The notes beneath the pieces were generated by a model. That model was not told the origin of the DNA. It did no database searches and saw only the letters and a program-made list of their open reading frames with translations. 64,000 nucleotides of DNA. Source: Qipengyuania sp. SS22 (GTDB lineage Bacteria > Pseudomonadota > Alphaproteobacteria > Sphingomonadales > Sphingomonadaceae). Positions within the stretch are counted from its first letter, which is position 1, and every line of letters starts with the position of its first letter. The DNA is taken from NCBI RefSeq assembly GCF_025736935.1, contig NZ_CP107048.1, positions 682,001 through 746,000 of the forward strand, written 5' to 3'. Shown one piece after another: positions 28,127-36,110 of this stretch. A program made the translations under genes and the position numbers.

Positions 28127-28146
28127 TGGTCGGGGAGAGAGGATTC
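28127..28146 (+). repeat. tRNA-proximal attachment-site repeat
   Basis: TGGTCGGGGAGAGAGGATTC covers the 3' terminal 20 nt of tRNA-Pro, including the encoded CCA on the minus strand. It is directly repeated at 19044-19063 with a single mismatch and marks the right border of the island. Confidence 0.85.
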
Positions 28147-28203
28147 GAACCTCCGGCCCCTGCCTCCCGAAGACAGTGCTCTACCAGGCTGAGCTACTCC
28201 CCG
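28127..28203 (-). tRNA. tRNA-Pro (anticodon CGG)
   Basis: A 77-nt cloverleaf including genome-encoded CCA. The acceptor CGGGGAG (28203-28197) pairs with CTCCCCG; the anticodon stem is CTGTC/GGCAG with loop TTCGGGA, giving anticodon CGG for codon CCG; the T-loop is TTCGAAT. Its 3' end is the integration target of the island, and the gene is regenerated intact. Confidence 0.95.
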
Positions 28204-28341
28204 ACCGGATCGGCCCGCGGCTTTGTGAAGCCTTGGGTGCGAAGCAAGGCGCGCCCTATAGGTGGGGATTGCGGCACACGCAAGCAGGCAATTCGGGCAA
28301 ATCGTGCCTAGGAAGAATCTCCGCAGCAAAACGAGCATCCC

Positions 28342-29268
28342 GTGTCCGAATCGCACCCTGAACAGCCCTATCTCGAACTCATGCGCCGCATCTGGATGGA
28401 GGGTGACGAGCGGATGGACCGGACCGGCGTGGGCACGCGGTCGGTCTTCGGCGCGATGCTGCGGTTCGACCTTGCCGGCGGCGCGATGCCGCTGGTGACC
28501 ACCAAGCGGGTTTACTGGAAGACGGCGACGCGCGAATTGCTGTGGTTCCTTACGGGCGAAACCAATATCCGCCCCCTCGTGCTGCAGGGTGTGAAGATCT
28601 GGAACGAATGGCCGCATGCGCGCTATGTCGCGGAGACGAGCGAGCAGCTCCCGCTGGAGGATTTCGTCCAGCGGATTGCCGATGACGAGGCGTTCGCTGC
28701 CCGCTGGGGCGACCTCGGTCCGGTTTACGGCAAGCAATGGGTCGATTGGCCGACCTTTGAAGCGCAGGGCGACGGCAGCTACCGGCCGGGGTTGGGGATC
28801 AACCAGGTCGCGCAAGTGGTCGAATCGTTGCGCACCAATCCGGGGAGCCGGCGGCATATCATCGAGGGCTGGAACGTCGCAGAACTCGACGCAATGGCAC
28901 TGCCTCCCTGCCACAAGACCTATCAGTTCCATGTCGCGGGGGATCGCCTCAGCTGCCTGCTTTACCAGCGCAGCTGCGATGTCGCGCTGGGCCTGCCCTT
29001 CAACCTGTGGTCGGCGGCATTGCTGACGCGAATGATCGCGCAGCAGGTCGACCTCGAGCCGGGCGAACTGGTCTGGACGGGCGGCGACACGCACCTGTAT
29101 CTCAACCACGAAGCGCTGATAGACGAACAGCTTTCGCGGGAACCGCAGGGCCGCCCACGCCTTGAGATAGTGCGGCGTCCATCCTCCATCTTCGATTACG
29201 CGATCGAGGATTTCTTGGTTCACGATTACACGCCGCACGCGCCGATCAAGGCGCCCGTAGCGGTGTGA
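28342..29268 (+). CDS. thyA: Thymidylate synthase
   Basis: Encodes 308 aa from a GTG start at 28342; no in-frame ATG start precedes it. It converts dUMP to dTMP with methylenetetrahydrofolate. The substrate loop DRTGVGTRSVFG near the N-terminus, the catalytic cysteine in LPPCHKTYQF, and QRSCDVALGLPFN with GGDTHLYLNH are all present. It is about 44 residues longer than E. coli ThyA because of an insertion around residues 85-125 and a short C-terminal tail, as seen in many bacterial ThyA proteins. It lies directly outside the island border, divergent from tRNA-Pro. Confidence 0.97.
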   Translation: MSESHPEQPYLELMRRIWMEGDERMDRTGVGTRSVFGAMLRFDLAGGAMPLVTTKRVYWKTATRELLWFLTGETNIRPLVLQGVKIWNEWPHARYVAETSEQLPLEDFVQRIADDEAFAARWGDLGPVYGKQWVDWPTFEAQGDGSYRPGLGINQVAQVVESLRTNPGSRRHIIEGWNVAELDAMALPPCHKTYQFHVAGDRLSCLLYQRSCDVALGLPFNLWSAALLTRMIAQQVDLEPGELVWTGGDTHLYLNHEALIDEQLSREPQGRPRLEIVRRPSSIFDYAIEDFLVHDYTPHAPIKAPVAV

Positions 29269-29281
29269 TTCGGCCCCTGAC

Positions 29282-29310
29282 TTGACCGTTTCCCATCCGT
29301 GAAATAAAAT
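29282..29310 (+). promoter_or_regulatory. Promoter of the branched-chain 2-oxoacid dehydrogenase operon
   Basis: TTGACC at 29282-29287, a 17-nt spacer, and TAAAAT at 29305-29310 form the best sigma70-like promoter I see in the window. It lies 39 bp before the E1 alpha start codon, in a notably AT-rich patch just after thyA. Confidence 0.65.
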
Positions 29311-29311
29311 A

Positions 29312-29323
29312 ACGCTTAAGCGT
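29312..29323. promoter_or_regulatory. Palindromic operator over the bkd transcription start
   Basis: ACGCTTAAGCGT is a perfect 12-bp palindrome starting 2 nt after the -10 box, so it should cover the transcription start. A repressor bound here would block the operon. Branched-chain degradation genes in related bacteria are controlled by LiuR, LiuQ or BkdR-type proteins, but none is encoded here and no assignment is made. Confidence 0.5.
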
Positions 29324-29348
29324 AAGATTGCGTCTGGGAGACGATTCT

Positions 29349-30650
29349 ATGGCCGACAGGCCCAAGGGTAGTGCAGAAGGCGAGAACCGTCCGGCTCTCT
29401 CGCTGCACGTGCCCGAACCCAAGTTCCGGCCGGGAGACACGGTCGATTTTTCCCATATCGAGGTGCCCGAGGCAGGCAGCATGGCGCGGCCCGACGAAGC
29501 CTGTGACCCTGCGGAGATGCGCGATCTGGCCTATGGGCTGGTCCGCGTGCTGGGCGATGACGACAAGGCGCACGGACCGTGGGATCCCAAGCTCGACGCG
29601 GACACGCTGCGCGCGATGCTCAGCCATATGGCCATGACGCGCGCGTTCGACGAGCGCATGTTCCGCGGCCAGCGGCAGGGCAAGACCAGTTTCTACATGA
29701 AGTGCACCGGCGAAGAGGCGACCAGCGTGTCGGCCTCGATGGCGCTGGCGGGGGACGACATGGTCTTCCCCAGCTATCGCCAGCAGGGCATCCTGATCCA
29801 GCGCGGCTATCCGCTGATCGAGATGATCAACCAGATCTATTCGAACAAGGGCGACAAGCTGAAGGGCCGCCAGCTGCCGATCATGTATTCGAGCCGCGAA
29901 CACAGCTTCTTCACCATCAGCGGCAACCTCGCCACGCAGACGCCGCAGGCAGTGGGTTGGGCGATGGCCAGCGCGATGAAGGGCGACAGCCGCATCGCCG
30001 CGACCTGGGTGGGCGAGGGCAGCACCGCGGAAGGCGACTTCCATTCGGCCTGCACCTTCGCGACGGTGTATAATGCACCGGTTATCCTCAATGTTATCAA
30101 CAACCAGTGGGCGATCTCCAGCTTCAGCGGTTTCGCCGGGGCCGAACGCACCACCTTCGCCGCGCGCGCGCTGGGCTATGGCCTTGCGGGTCTGCGCGTC
30201 GATGGCAACGACGCGCTGGCCTGCTATGCTGCCGAGCGCTGGGCCGCCAATCGCGCCCGCGCCAACGCCGGGCCGACGCTGATCGAGTTCTTCACCTACC
30301 GCGCCGAAGGCCATTCCACCTCGGACGATCCCAGCGGGTATCGCAGCGCGCAGGAGCGCAGCGAATGGCCGCTTGGCGATCCCGTCATGCGGCTCAAGAA
30401 CCACCTCATCGCGCTTGGCGAATGGGATGAGGAGCGGCAGGAGAAGATGGACCTGGAAGCGGCCGAGCACGTCAAGAAGGTGACCAAGGAGGCCGAAGCC
30501 AACGGCATTCTCGGCCACGGCCTGCACCATCCGTTCCGCACCATGTTCGAAGATGTGTTCGAAGAGTTGCCCTGGCACCTGCGTGAGCAGGCCGACCAGG
30601 CGGTGCATGAACGCCAGACCAAGTTTCCCGAAGGACTGCCCGAGGCATGA
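29349..30650 (+). CDS. bkdA1: Branched-chain 2-oxoacid dehydrogenase E1 alpha subunit
   Basis: Encodes 433 aa; the ATG at 29349 has GGGAG 8 nt upstream. E1 alpha binds thiamine diphosphate and decarboxylates the 2-oxo acids of valine, leucine and isoleucine. The cofactor motif runs from GEGSTAEGDFH to the NN of NVINNQWAI. KCTGEEATSVSASMAL and FPSYRQQGILI are characteristic of the branched-chain rather than pyruvate type, as is the N-terminal extension of about 60 aa. The next gene starts within its stop codon (4-bp ATGA overlap). No E3 (lpd) gene follows, so a shared E3 is presumably encoded elsewhere. Confidence 0.93.
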   Translation: MADRPKGSAEGENRPALSLHVPEPKFRPGDTVDFSHIEVPEAGSMARPDEACDPAEMRDLAYGLVRVLGDDDKAHGPWDPKLDADTLRAMLSHMAMTRAFDERMFRGQRQGKTSFYMKCTGEEATSVSASMALAGDDMVFPSYRQQGILIQRGYPLIEMINQIYSNKGDKLKGRQLPIMYSSREHSFFTISGNLATQTPQAVGWAMASAMKGDSRIAATWVGEGSTAEGDFHSACTFATVYNAPVILNVINNQWAISSFSGFAGAERTTFAARALGYGLAGLRVDGNDALACYAAERWAANRARANAGPTLIEFFTYRAEGHSTSDDPSGYRSAQERSEWPLGDPVMRLKNHLIALGEWDEERQEKMDLEAAEHVKKVTKEAEANGILGHGLHHPFRTMFEDVFEELPWHLREQADQAVHERQTKFPEGLPEA

Positions 30651-31708
30651 GCGAGACCGAGATCAAGGACGCGCCCGAGCAGGCGCAGGGTACCGAACGC
30701 CGCCTCAACATGATCGAGGCGATCAACGATGCGCTCGACGTGTCGATGGGTCGCGATGACGATGTTGTGGTGATGGGCGAAGACGTCGGCTACTTCGGCG
30801 GCGTCTTCCGCTGCACTGCCGGGCTGCAGGACAAATACGGCAAGACGCGCGTGTTCGACACGCCGATCAACGAATGCGGCATCATCGCGGTGGCAGTGGG
30901 GATGGGCGCCTATGGCCTGCGCCCGGTGCCCGAGATCCAGTTCGCCGATTACATCTATCCCGGCCTCGACCAGCTGATCTCCGAGGCGGCGCGCCTGCGT
31001 TACCGCTCGGCGGGCGAATATGTCGCACCGATGACCGTCCGCTCGCCCTTTGGCGGGGGCATCTTCGGCGGGCAGACGCACAGCCAGAGCCCCGAGGCGA
31101 TCTTTACGCACGTCTCGGGCCTCAAGACGGTCATCCCGGCAACGCCCTATGACGCCAAGGGCCTGCTGATCTCGTGCATCGAGGACAATGACCCGGTCAT
31201 TTTCTTCGAGCCCAAGCGCATCTACAACGGTCCGTTCTCGGGCTATTACGACAAGCCGGTCCAGCCGTGGAAGAAGTTCGACGCCAGTGTCGTGCCCGAA
31301 GGCTACTATAAGATCCCGCTGGGCAAGGCGCGGCACGTCACCGAAGGCGACCGGCTGACGGTCCTCGCCTATGGCACGATGGTCCATGTGGTCGAAGCAG
31401 TATGCCGCGAGAAGGGCGTCGATGCCGACATCCTCGACCTGCGTACGCTGGTTCCGCTCGATATCGAGGCGATTGAAGCCTCGATCGAACGCACCGGGCG
31501 GTGCCTGATCGTGCATGAAGCGACCCGGACCAGCGGTTTCGGGGCGGAGCTTTCCGCGCTGGTCACGGAGCGTTGCTTCTACCATCTGGAAGCGCCGGTC
31601 GAACGCGTGACCGGTTTCGATACACCCTATCCCCACAGCCTCGAATGGGCCTATTTCCCTGGCCCGATCCGTATCGGCGAGGCCATCGACAAGATCCTCA
31701 AGGACTGA
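30647..31708 (+). CDS. bkdA2: Branched-chain 2-oxoacid dehydrogenase E1 beta subunit
   Basis: Encodes 353 aa, translationally coupled to E1 alpha by a 4-bp overlap. It is a transketolase pyrimidine-binding plus C-terminal domain protein: GEDVGYFGGVFRCTAGL near residue 45, EIQFADYIYPGLDQ near 100, and RTLVPLDIEAI in the C-terminal half. With E1 alpha it forms the alpha2beta2 decarboxylase that reductively acylates the lipoyl group of E2. It is one to two residue-turns longer at the N-terminus than pyruvate E1 beta. The E2 gene follows 5 bp later. Confidence 0.94.
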   Translation: MSETEIKDAPEQAQGTERRLNMIEAINDALDVSMGRDDDVVVMGEDVGYFGGVFRCTAGLQDKYGKTRVFDTPINECGIIAVAVGMGAYGLRPVPEIQFADYIYPGLDQLISEAARLRYRSAGEYVAPMTVRSPFGGGIFGGQTHSQSPEAIFTHVSGLKTVIPATPYDAKGLLISCIEDNDPVIFFEPKRIYNGPFSGYYDKPVQPWKKFDASVVPEGYYKIPLGKARHVTEGDRLTVLAYGTMVHVVEAVCREKGVDADILDLRTLVPLDIEAIEASIERTGRCLIVHEATRTSGFGAELSALVTERCFYHLEAPVERVTGFDTPYPHSLEWAYFPGPIRIGEAIDKILKD

Positions 31709-31713
31709 TCCTC

Positions 31714-33015
31714 ATGGCGAAATTTACCTTCAACATGCCCGATATCGGCGAAGGCATTGCCGAGGCCGAGATTGTGCAATGGCACAAGCAGGTCGGCGAC
31801 CAGATCAGCGAAGACGAAGAATTCGTCGACATGATGACCGACAAGGCCACCGTGCCGATGGAAAGCCCGGTCAACGGCAAGATTCTCGAGATCGCCGGCG
31901 GCGAGGGCGACATGGTCTCGATCGGTTCGATGCTGGTCGTCATCGAGGTCGAGGGCGAAGTACCCGAGGATGTTGTCGAGGAAACCGCGGCTGCAACCGA
32001 CACCGCGCCCGCGCCGAAGGACGACGTTGTCGAGGAGCGTATCGAGGTCGAAAACTCGGATGCGTCCGATGCCGACGATGCGCTGGCCGCAGATCCGCAG
32101 CCCGAGCCGCTTCCTGCGCCCACCCCGGCGCCAGAGCCGGTACAGCACGCCAAAGTCCTCGCCACGCCCGCGGTGCGCAAGCGCGCCAAGGACCTCGGCG
32201 TCGACCTCGCACAGGTGAAGCCGGCCGAAGATGGCCGCGTTCGCCACGGCGATCTCGACCAGTTCCTGTCCTACAATGCAGGCTATGGCGCTGCTGCCGC
32301 ACCGCGGGCGGACGAGGAGAAGAAGGTTATCGGGATGCGCCGCCGCATTGCCGAGAACATGGCCGCATCGAAGCGCAATATCCCGCATTTCTCCTATGTC
32401 GAAGAATGCGATGTCACCGATCTGGAAGTATTGCGCGCGCAGCTCAACAGCAACCGCGGCGACAAGCCCAAGCTGACCATCCTGCCGCTGCTGATCACCG
32501 CGATCTGCAAGAAGCTGCCCGATTTCCCGATGATCAACGCCCGTTACGATGATGAAGGCGGCGTGGTGACGCGCCACGGCGCGGTACATCTGGGCATGGC
32601 CGCGCAGACCGATGCGGGGCTGATGGTTCCCGTCATCAAGGATGCGCAGGCGAAGAACCCGTGGCAGCTCGCCAACGAGATTTCGCGACTGGCCGAGGCA
32701 GCGCGCACCGGCACGGCCAAGAGCGAGGAACTGCAGGGCGGCACGCTGACTGTCACCTCGCTCGGCCCCTTGGGCGGCGTGGCGACGACCCCGGTCATCA
32801 ACCGCCCCGAAGTCGCGATCATTGGTCCCAACCGCATCATCGAACGCCCGATGTATGTCACTGGCAGCGATGGCGTCGAGCGGATCGAAAAGCGCAAGCT
32901 GATGAATATCTCGATCAGCTGCGACCACCGGGTGGTCGATGGCTGGGATGCGGCGAGTTTCGTCCAGGCGCTGAAGAGGCTGCTCGAAACCCCTGCGCTG
33001 ATCCTCGTGGATTGA
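31714..33015 (+). CDS. bkdB: Branched-chain 2-oxoacid dehydrogenase E2 (dihydrolipoyl acyltransferase)
   Basis: Encodes 433 aa from 31714. One lipoyl domain (residues 1-78) carries the lipoylated lysine in MMTDKATVPM. An acidic, Ala/Pro-rich linker follows, then a peripheral subunit-binding domain (ATPAVRKRAKDLGVDL, about 147-183). The catalytic acyltransferase domain has the active-site histidine in SCDHRVVDGWDA near the C-terminus. It transfers the branched acyl group to CoA and forms the core of the complex. It is the last gene of the operon, and a hairpin lies just after the stop. Confidence 0.95.
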   Translation: MAKFTFNMPDIGEGIAEAEIVQWHKQVGDQISEDEEFVDMMTDKATVPMESPVNGKILEIAGGEGDMVSIGSMLVVIEVEGEVPEDVVEETAAATDTAPAPKDDVVEERIEVENSDASDADDALAADPQPEPLPAPTPAPEPVQHAKVLATPAVRKRAKDLGVDLAQVKPAEDGRVRHGDLDQFLSYNAGYGAAAAPRADEEKKVIGMRRRIAENMAASKRNIPHFSYVEECDVTDLEVLRAQLNSNRGDKPKLTILPLLITAICKKLPDFPMINARYDDEGGVVTRHGAVHLGMAAQTDAGLMVPVIKDAQAKNPWQLANEISRLAEAARTGTAKSEELQGGTLTVTSLGPLGGVATTPVINRPEVAIIGPNRIIERPMYVTGSDGVERIEKRKLMNISISCDHRVVDGWDAASFVQALKRLLETPALILVD

Positions 33016-33417
33016 TCTTCTAGGCTGTCACGCATGACGCGCGACAGCCAAGTCGACGAGTAATTCGCCATGGCGCAGGCATTTGCTCGGCGGGTGACAT
33101 GGGCATCGCTATCGGCGCCTGACCCCCGGTGCGACGGAGGCTGATTGCCGAAATCCAAATGCCTGCCGGGTCGCGATCATGCCAGCGCAAGACAGGCCGA
33201 CGGAACCGGCGAGGATGGCTCTCGCCGGCACGTAATCCCCCCATGTTACCCGGCCGATAATTGCTGCTCGGGCTGTCCCCGTAAGCGGCGAAAATCGGGC
33301 AAATACGGTCGGCATTTCCGCCTGTGTCGACAACTGCCAAAAAACCGCAACATCGGCCATTGACAGGAATCGGACCCTGCCTTAGTGGCGCGGCTCCCAA
33401 GCGGTGCAACGCTTCAA
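33016..33417. other. Intergenic region between bkdB and tRNA-Asp
   Basis: A stretch of 402 bp. It holds the hairpin at 33023-33049 and presumably the tRNA promoter. A minus-strand frame at 33109-33360 (83 aa, hydrophobic middle) has no ribosome site or domain I recognise. Nothing else is supported. Confidence 0.5.
33023..33049 (+). terminator. Stem-loop after the bkd operon
   Basis: GGCTGTC (33023-33029) and GACAGCC (33043-33049) are perfect inverted repeats with a 13-nt loop, 8 bp past the E2 stop. There is no T-run, so intrinsic termination is uncertain. Confidence 0.45.
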
Positions 33418-33494
33418 GCGGGTGTAGCTCAGATGGTTAGAGTGCCGGCCTGTCACGCCGGAGGTCGCGGGTTCGAGCCCCGTCACTCGCGCCA
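33418..33494 (+). tRNA. tRNA-Asp (anticodon GTC)
   Basis: A 77-nt cloverleaf with encoded CCA. Acceptor GCGGGTG/CACTCGC (one G-U pair); anticodon stem CCGGC/GCCGG with loop CTGTCAC, anticodon GTC; T-loop TTCGAGC; D-loop AGATGGTTA. No repeat of its 3' end was noticed nearby. Confidence 0.96.
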
Positions 33495-33524
33495 CTTGGG
33501 ACGTTTCTGACAATAGTCTGACGC

Positions 33525-34961
33525 CTAGGCGGATGCGGATTTTTCCGCATCCGCCAGTCGGCGCAGGTTTTCCTCATGCATGCCCTTGTCGATCCGATAG
33601 CGCGCAATGAAGAACAGCGCGGAAAGCCACAGGATCAACAATGCGGGCGCGTAGAACGCACCCAGGCGCCACAGGGTATCGGGGTCCACGCTCGCCGGAT
33701 CGGCATCTTTGGGAAAGTCGATCAGCGACAGGATCAGGCCCGCCGCCAATACGCCGAACCCTTGCGTGGTCTTCCGCGTGAAAGTCATCGCCGCATAATA
33801 GACGCCTTCCGACCGTCGGCCGGTGCGCACTTGGTTGGCTTCGACCAGATCGGCGATCATCGAATAGGCCACCGCTTGGACCGCGATGATCAGCGCGAGG
33901 TCGATCACATTGATGCCCAGCACCAGTGGGAACAGCAGCGGGTCGCCGTTTTCGGGCATCAGCCCGGCGAGCCGCAGCAGGACCGGGGCGGGCTGGATGG
34001 TGAAGGCAAGCAGGCCGAGGACGATGGTCGCGCGTTTCTTGCCGAGTTTGCGGGTGGCCCATGGCGCAACCAGGAAGCCGAGCAGGGCGGACAGCAGCAC
34101 GGTGCAGGTCCAGATGAAGATCTGGAATTCGCTGAACCCCCAGAAATAGTTGAGCACCAGGAATGCGAGCGCCGCCGACAGGCCCGTGGCTATCGCGAAC
34201 AGGACGGTGGCGACGAACAGCGCGAGGAAGCTCTTCTCGCTCAACGTTTCGATCATCTCCCTGAAGATGCGCCCGATGTTGAACCGCTCACCCGTCGCGA
34301 TTGGGCGGTGAAGACGGGGAATACGGCTGTGCGTTCCCAGCGCCGAGATCATGATCGTCGCGAATATCAGCGCGGACGCGATGATCCCGTATTGTGCATA
34401 GGCTTCGGGATCGCGCATTCCCAGAGGCCCGGTGAAGAGGAAGCCGAACACGACAATGCTCATGACGGTGCCGCCCGACCAGCCGAACAGCAGGCGATAG
34501 GCCTGCATGCTGGTGCGTTCGTCGTAATCGGCGGTCAGCTCGGGAATAAGCGCCGAGCTGGGCGTTTCGTAAAAGGTGATGAAGGTGCGGATCAGGACCG
34601 CCAGCGCGGTCAGGTAGATGAACAGCCCTGCCTGACCCCAGTCGGGCGGATTCCACAGCAGGAAATAGCTCAGCGAAACGGGCAGCGCCGCGGCATACAT
34701 GAAGGGATGGCGCCGCCCCCAGCGGCTGCGCAGATTGTCGGACCAATAGCCGACCAGCGGATCGCTAATCGCATCGACCACCAGCGCGATCAGGATCGCC
34801 AGTCCGACTAGCCCGGGTTCGAGCCCGACCACTGTGCCGTAGAACAGCAAGAGGAAGTAATCGAAGCCGCCGTTCTTGATCCCGAATGCCGCAGCGCCCG
34901 ATCCGTGCGCCAGCTTGAGCCAGACCGACGGTTTGTCGGCCACCCCGTCGCGTGTGGTCAT
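33525..34961 (-). CDS. MFS transporter of the glycoside/sugar:cation symporter (GPH) type
   Basis: Encodes 478 aa with about twelve membrane helices. The GPH-type loop after helix 2 is clear: DPLVGYWSDNLRSRWGRRHPFM, followed by ETPSSALIPELTADYDERTS, both characteristic of the MelB/GPH group. These carriers take up sugars, glycosides or uronates with Na+ or H+. The substrate cannot be read from the sequence, and no glycoside hydrolase is adjacent. It stands alone between tRNA-Asp and the DUF2842 gene, transcribed toward the tRNA. Confidence 0.88.
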   Translation of the reverse strand: MTTRDGVADKPSVWLKLAHGSGAAAFGIKNGGFDYFLLLFYGTVVGLEPGLVGLAILIALVVDAISDPLVGYWSDNLRSRWGRRHPFMYAAALPVSLSYFLLWNPPDWGQAGLFIYLTALAVLIRTFITFYETPSSALIPELTADYDERTSMQAYRLLFGWSGGTVMSIVVFGFLFTGPLGMRDPEAYAQYGIIASALIFATIMISALGTHSRIPRLHRPIATGERFNIGRIFREMIETLSEKSFLALFVATVLFAIATGLSAALAFLVLNYFWGFSEFQIFIWTCTVLLSALLGFLVAPWATRKLGKKRATIVLGLLAFTIQPAPVLLRLAGLMPENGDPLLFPLVLGINVIDLALIIAVQAVAYSMIADLVEANQVRTGRRSEGVYYAAMTFTRKTTQGFGVLAAGLILSLIDFPKDADPASVDPDTLWRLGAFYAPALLILWLSALFFIARYRIDKGMHEENLRRLADAEKSASA

Positions 34962-35010
34962 GCCCTCTCCCTTTGGCGCGGACGCTAGGGCAGGGCATAC
35001 CGCTTGGCAA

Positions 35011-35226
35011 TCAGCCCCAGCGGCCGGTTTCCATCCAGATCAGGAAGCGGCGCAGCGGGAGCAGCCAGATGAGCCCGAGCACGATATAGATCAGCGTTTG
35101 CACTAGTGTTGGCCAGTCGGCGATCAGGCCGGGGGCATAACGTGCGATGACCACGCCGTAGATGGTCAGCGCCAGCAGCAATCCAAGAATGCCGACCGGG
35201 ATACGCCAGGTGGGTTCTTGCCTCAT
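35011..35226 (-). CDS. Small inner-membrane protein, DUF2842 family
   Basis: Encodes 71 aa. Two hydrophobic segments (about residues 10-28 and 40-56) flank a short polar turn; the end RRFLIWMETGRWG is typical of the DUF2842 proteins of alphaproteobacteria. Function is unknown. Its start overlaps the stop of fau by 4 bp, so the two are probably co-translated. Confidence 0.75.
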   Translation of the reverse strand: MRQEPTWRIPVGILGLLLALTIYGVVIARYAPGLIADWPTLVQTLIYIVLGLIWLLPLRRFLIWMETGRWG

Positions 35227-35795
35227 GCGAAGGGTCCATAGATGCGGGTGGGCGTGACGATTGCCGAGAGCGGGATATCATGCGGCTCGGTCGGCAGGGC
35301 ATCCACCCGCTGGCCGTCCCAGGCAAGCCCGATGGCGGTCGTGCCCGGATGGTCTGCCAGCCAGCGATCGTAATGACCGCCGCCCTGGCCAAGCCGCGCC
35401 CCTTCGGCAGTGAACCCGACCAGCGGCACGAACAACACGCGCGGTTCCATCGCTGCGGCATCGGCCGTGGGTTGCAGCAGTCCGAACGGGCCGGTTTCGA
35501 GATCGCTTTCGGCAAAGGGGTCGCTAAACTGCGTAAATTGCATCGCTGCGCCCCGTTCGGTGAAGCGTGGCAGGGCGAGCTGGTGCCCCTGCTCGAGGAA
35601 GAACTTGGCATAGGATGCCGCCGGCGCTTCGTAGGGATTGGCGCGGTACAGGCCGATCACGGCACCGTCGGGGACCAGTTCGAGCAGCGGCGCGGGCGGG
35701 CGCTTGAATACCAGCGCGCGCATGCTTTCCGGTAGCGCAGTGGCTTCCTCGCGCCGCGTAATGCGCAGGTGTTTGCGAAGCTCGTCCTTGGTCAC
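35223..35795 (-). CDS. fau: 5-formyltetrahydrofolate cyclo-ligase
   Basis: Encodes 190 aa, normal for the family. The ATP/folate motif is LGQGGGHYDRWLA near residue 135, and the N-terminal basic helix KDELRKHLRITRRE is present. It converts 5-formyl-THF to methenyl-THF, recycling folate. It lies downstream of zapA and 6S RNA on the same strand, the same order as zapA-ssrS-fau in E. coli, and is followed by DUF2842 with a 4-bp overlap. Confidence 0.93.
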   Translation of the reverse strand: MTKDELRKHLRITRREEATALPESMRALVFKRPPAPLLELVPDGAVIGLYRANPYEAPAASYAKFFLEQGHQLALPRFTERGAAMQFTQFSDPFAESDLETGPFGLLQPTADAAAMEPRVLFVPLVGFTAEGARLGQGGGHYDRWLADHPGTTAIGLAWDGQRVDALPTEPHDIPLSAIVTPTRIYGPFA

Positions 35796-35894
35796 GCGGT
35801 GGTCCTTATCGGTAGAGGCGCGGGGCGTCCAATGGCCTCGCTCGGGGGTGCGCTATCGCCATGTGTCGATGGCTGTCGGCGCCGCCCGGTGAAG

Positions 35895-36050
35895 GGGGCG
35901 GGCTGCTGCCGATAGCTAGTCCGGAAAGTGGCGGGACCACCATGGGTCGTTTCCGGCGAAATCCTCTGACGCCTAAACGTCAGGTGGGTTCCGTATGTCC
36001 CGGTCCCACGGCCGAACCGGTAGACCAGGACAGGGACAGCTCCCTAGGAA
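35895..36050 (-). ncRNA. ssrS: 6S RNA (ssrS), ends approximate
   Basis: The gap between zapA and fau is the conserved location of 6S RNA, which binds the sigma70 holoenzyme in stationary phase. On the minus strand the sequence folds as one long interrupted hairpin. The terminal hairpin is TGACG/CGTCA around TTTAGG. Below it GGACC pairs with GGTCC and GTGG with CCAC, flanking an open central bubble, then CTACCGG pairs with CCGGACTAG (two unpaired bases). A TATAAG box lies at about 36055-36060. An outer stem from 36100 to 35897 is also possible, so the 5' end is uncertain. There is no open frame of note. Confidence 0.72.
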
Positions 36051-36110
36051 TGCTTATAGCCTCAGGGATATTCATGCGGCTCGTGCCGGGCAGCCCCGCC
36101 ATCACGCTAT

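Larger units (their letters stand above)
19044..28146. mobile_element. Genomic island inserted at tRNA-Pro(CGG), no intact integrase
   Basis: A 20-bp segment covering the encoded CCA, acceptor strand and part of the T-arm of tRNA-Pro (28127-28146) recurs in the same orientation at 19044-19063 with one mismatch. That is the footprint of a tRNA-targeting site-specific recombinase. The enclosed 9.1 kb carries a cytochrome/propeller protein, an NhaP2-like antiporter, a TonB receptor and a PL6 lyase. It has visibly lower GC, more irregular codon use and long non-coding gaps compared with its flanks. No integrase, relaxase or transposase could be recognised, so the island is probably fixed or was mobilised in trans. 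Confidence 0.8.

Noticed and set aside
27734..28192. Plus-strand frame with a PAS-like start (FFDDFAEPAVVID)
   Set aside because: It runs through the antisense of tRNA-Pro and has no continuing PAS pattern.
29349..33015. Pyruvate dehydrogenase operon
   Set aside because: The E1 alpha extension and motifs, and the single-lipoyl E2 with its linker, fit the branched-chain complex better; no pdh-type gene order or lpd is present.
33109..33360. 83-codon minus-strand frame before tRNA-Asp
   Set aside because: Hydrophobic stretch only; no ribosome site, no recognised family, and no neighbour on the same strand.
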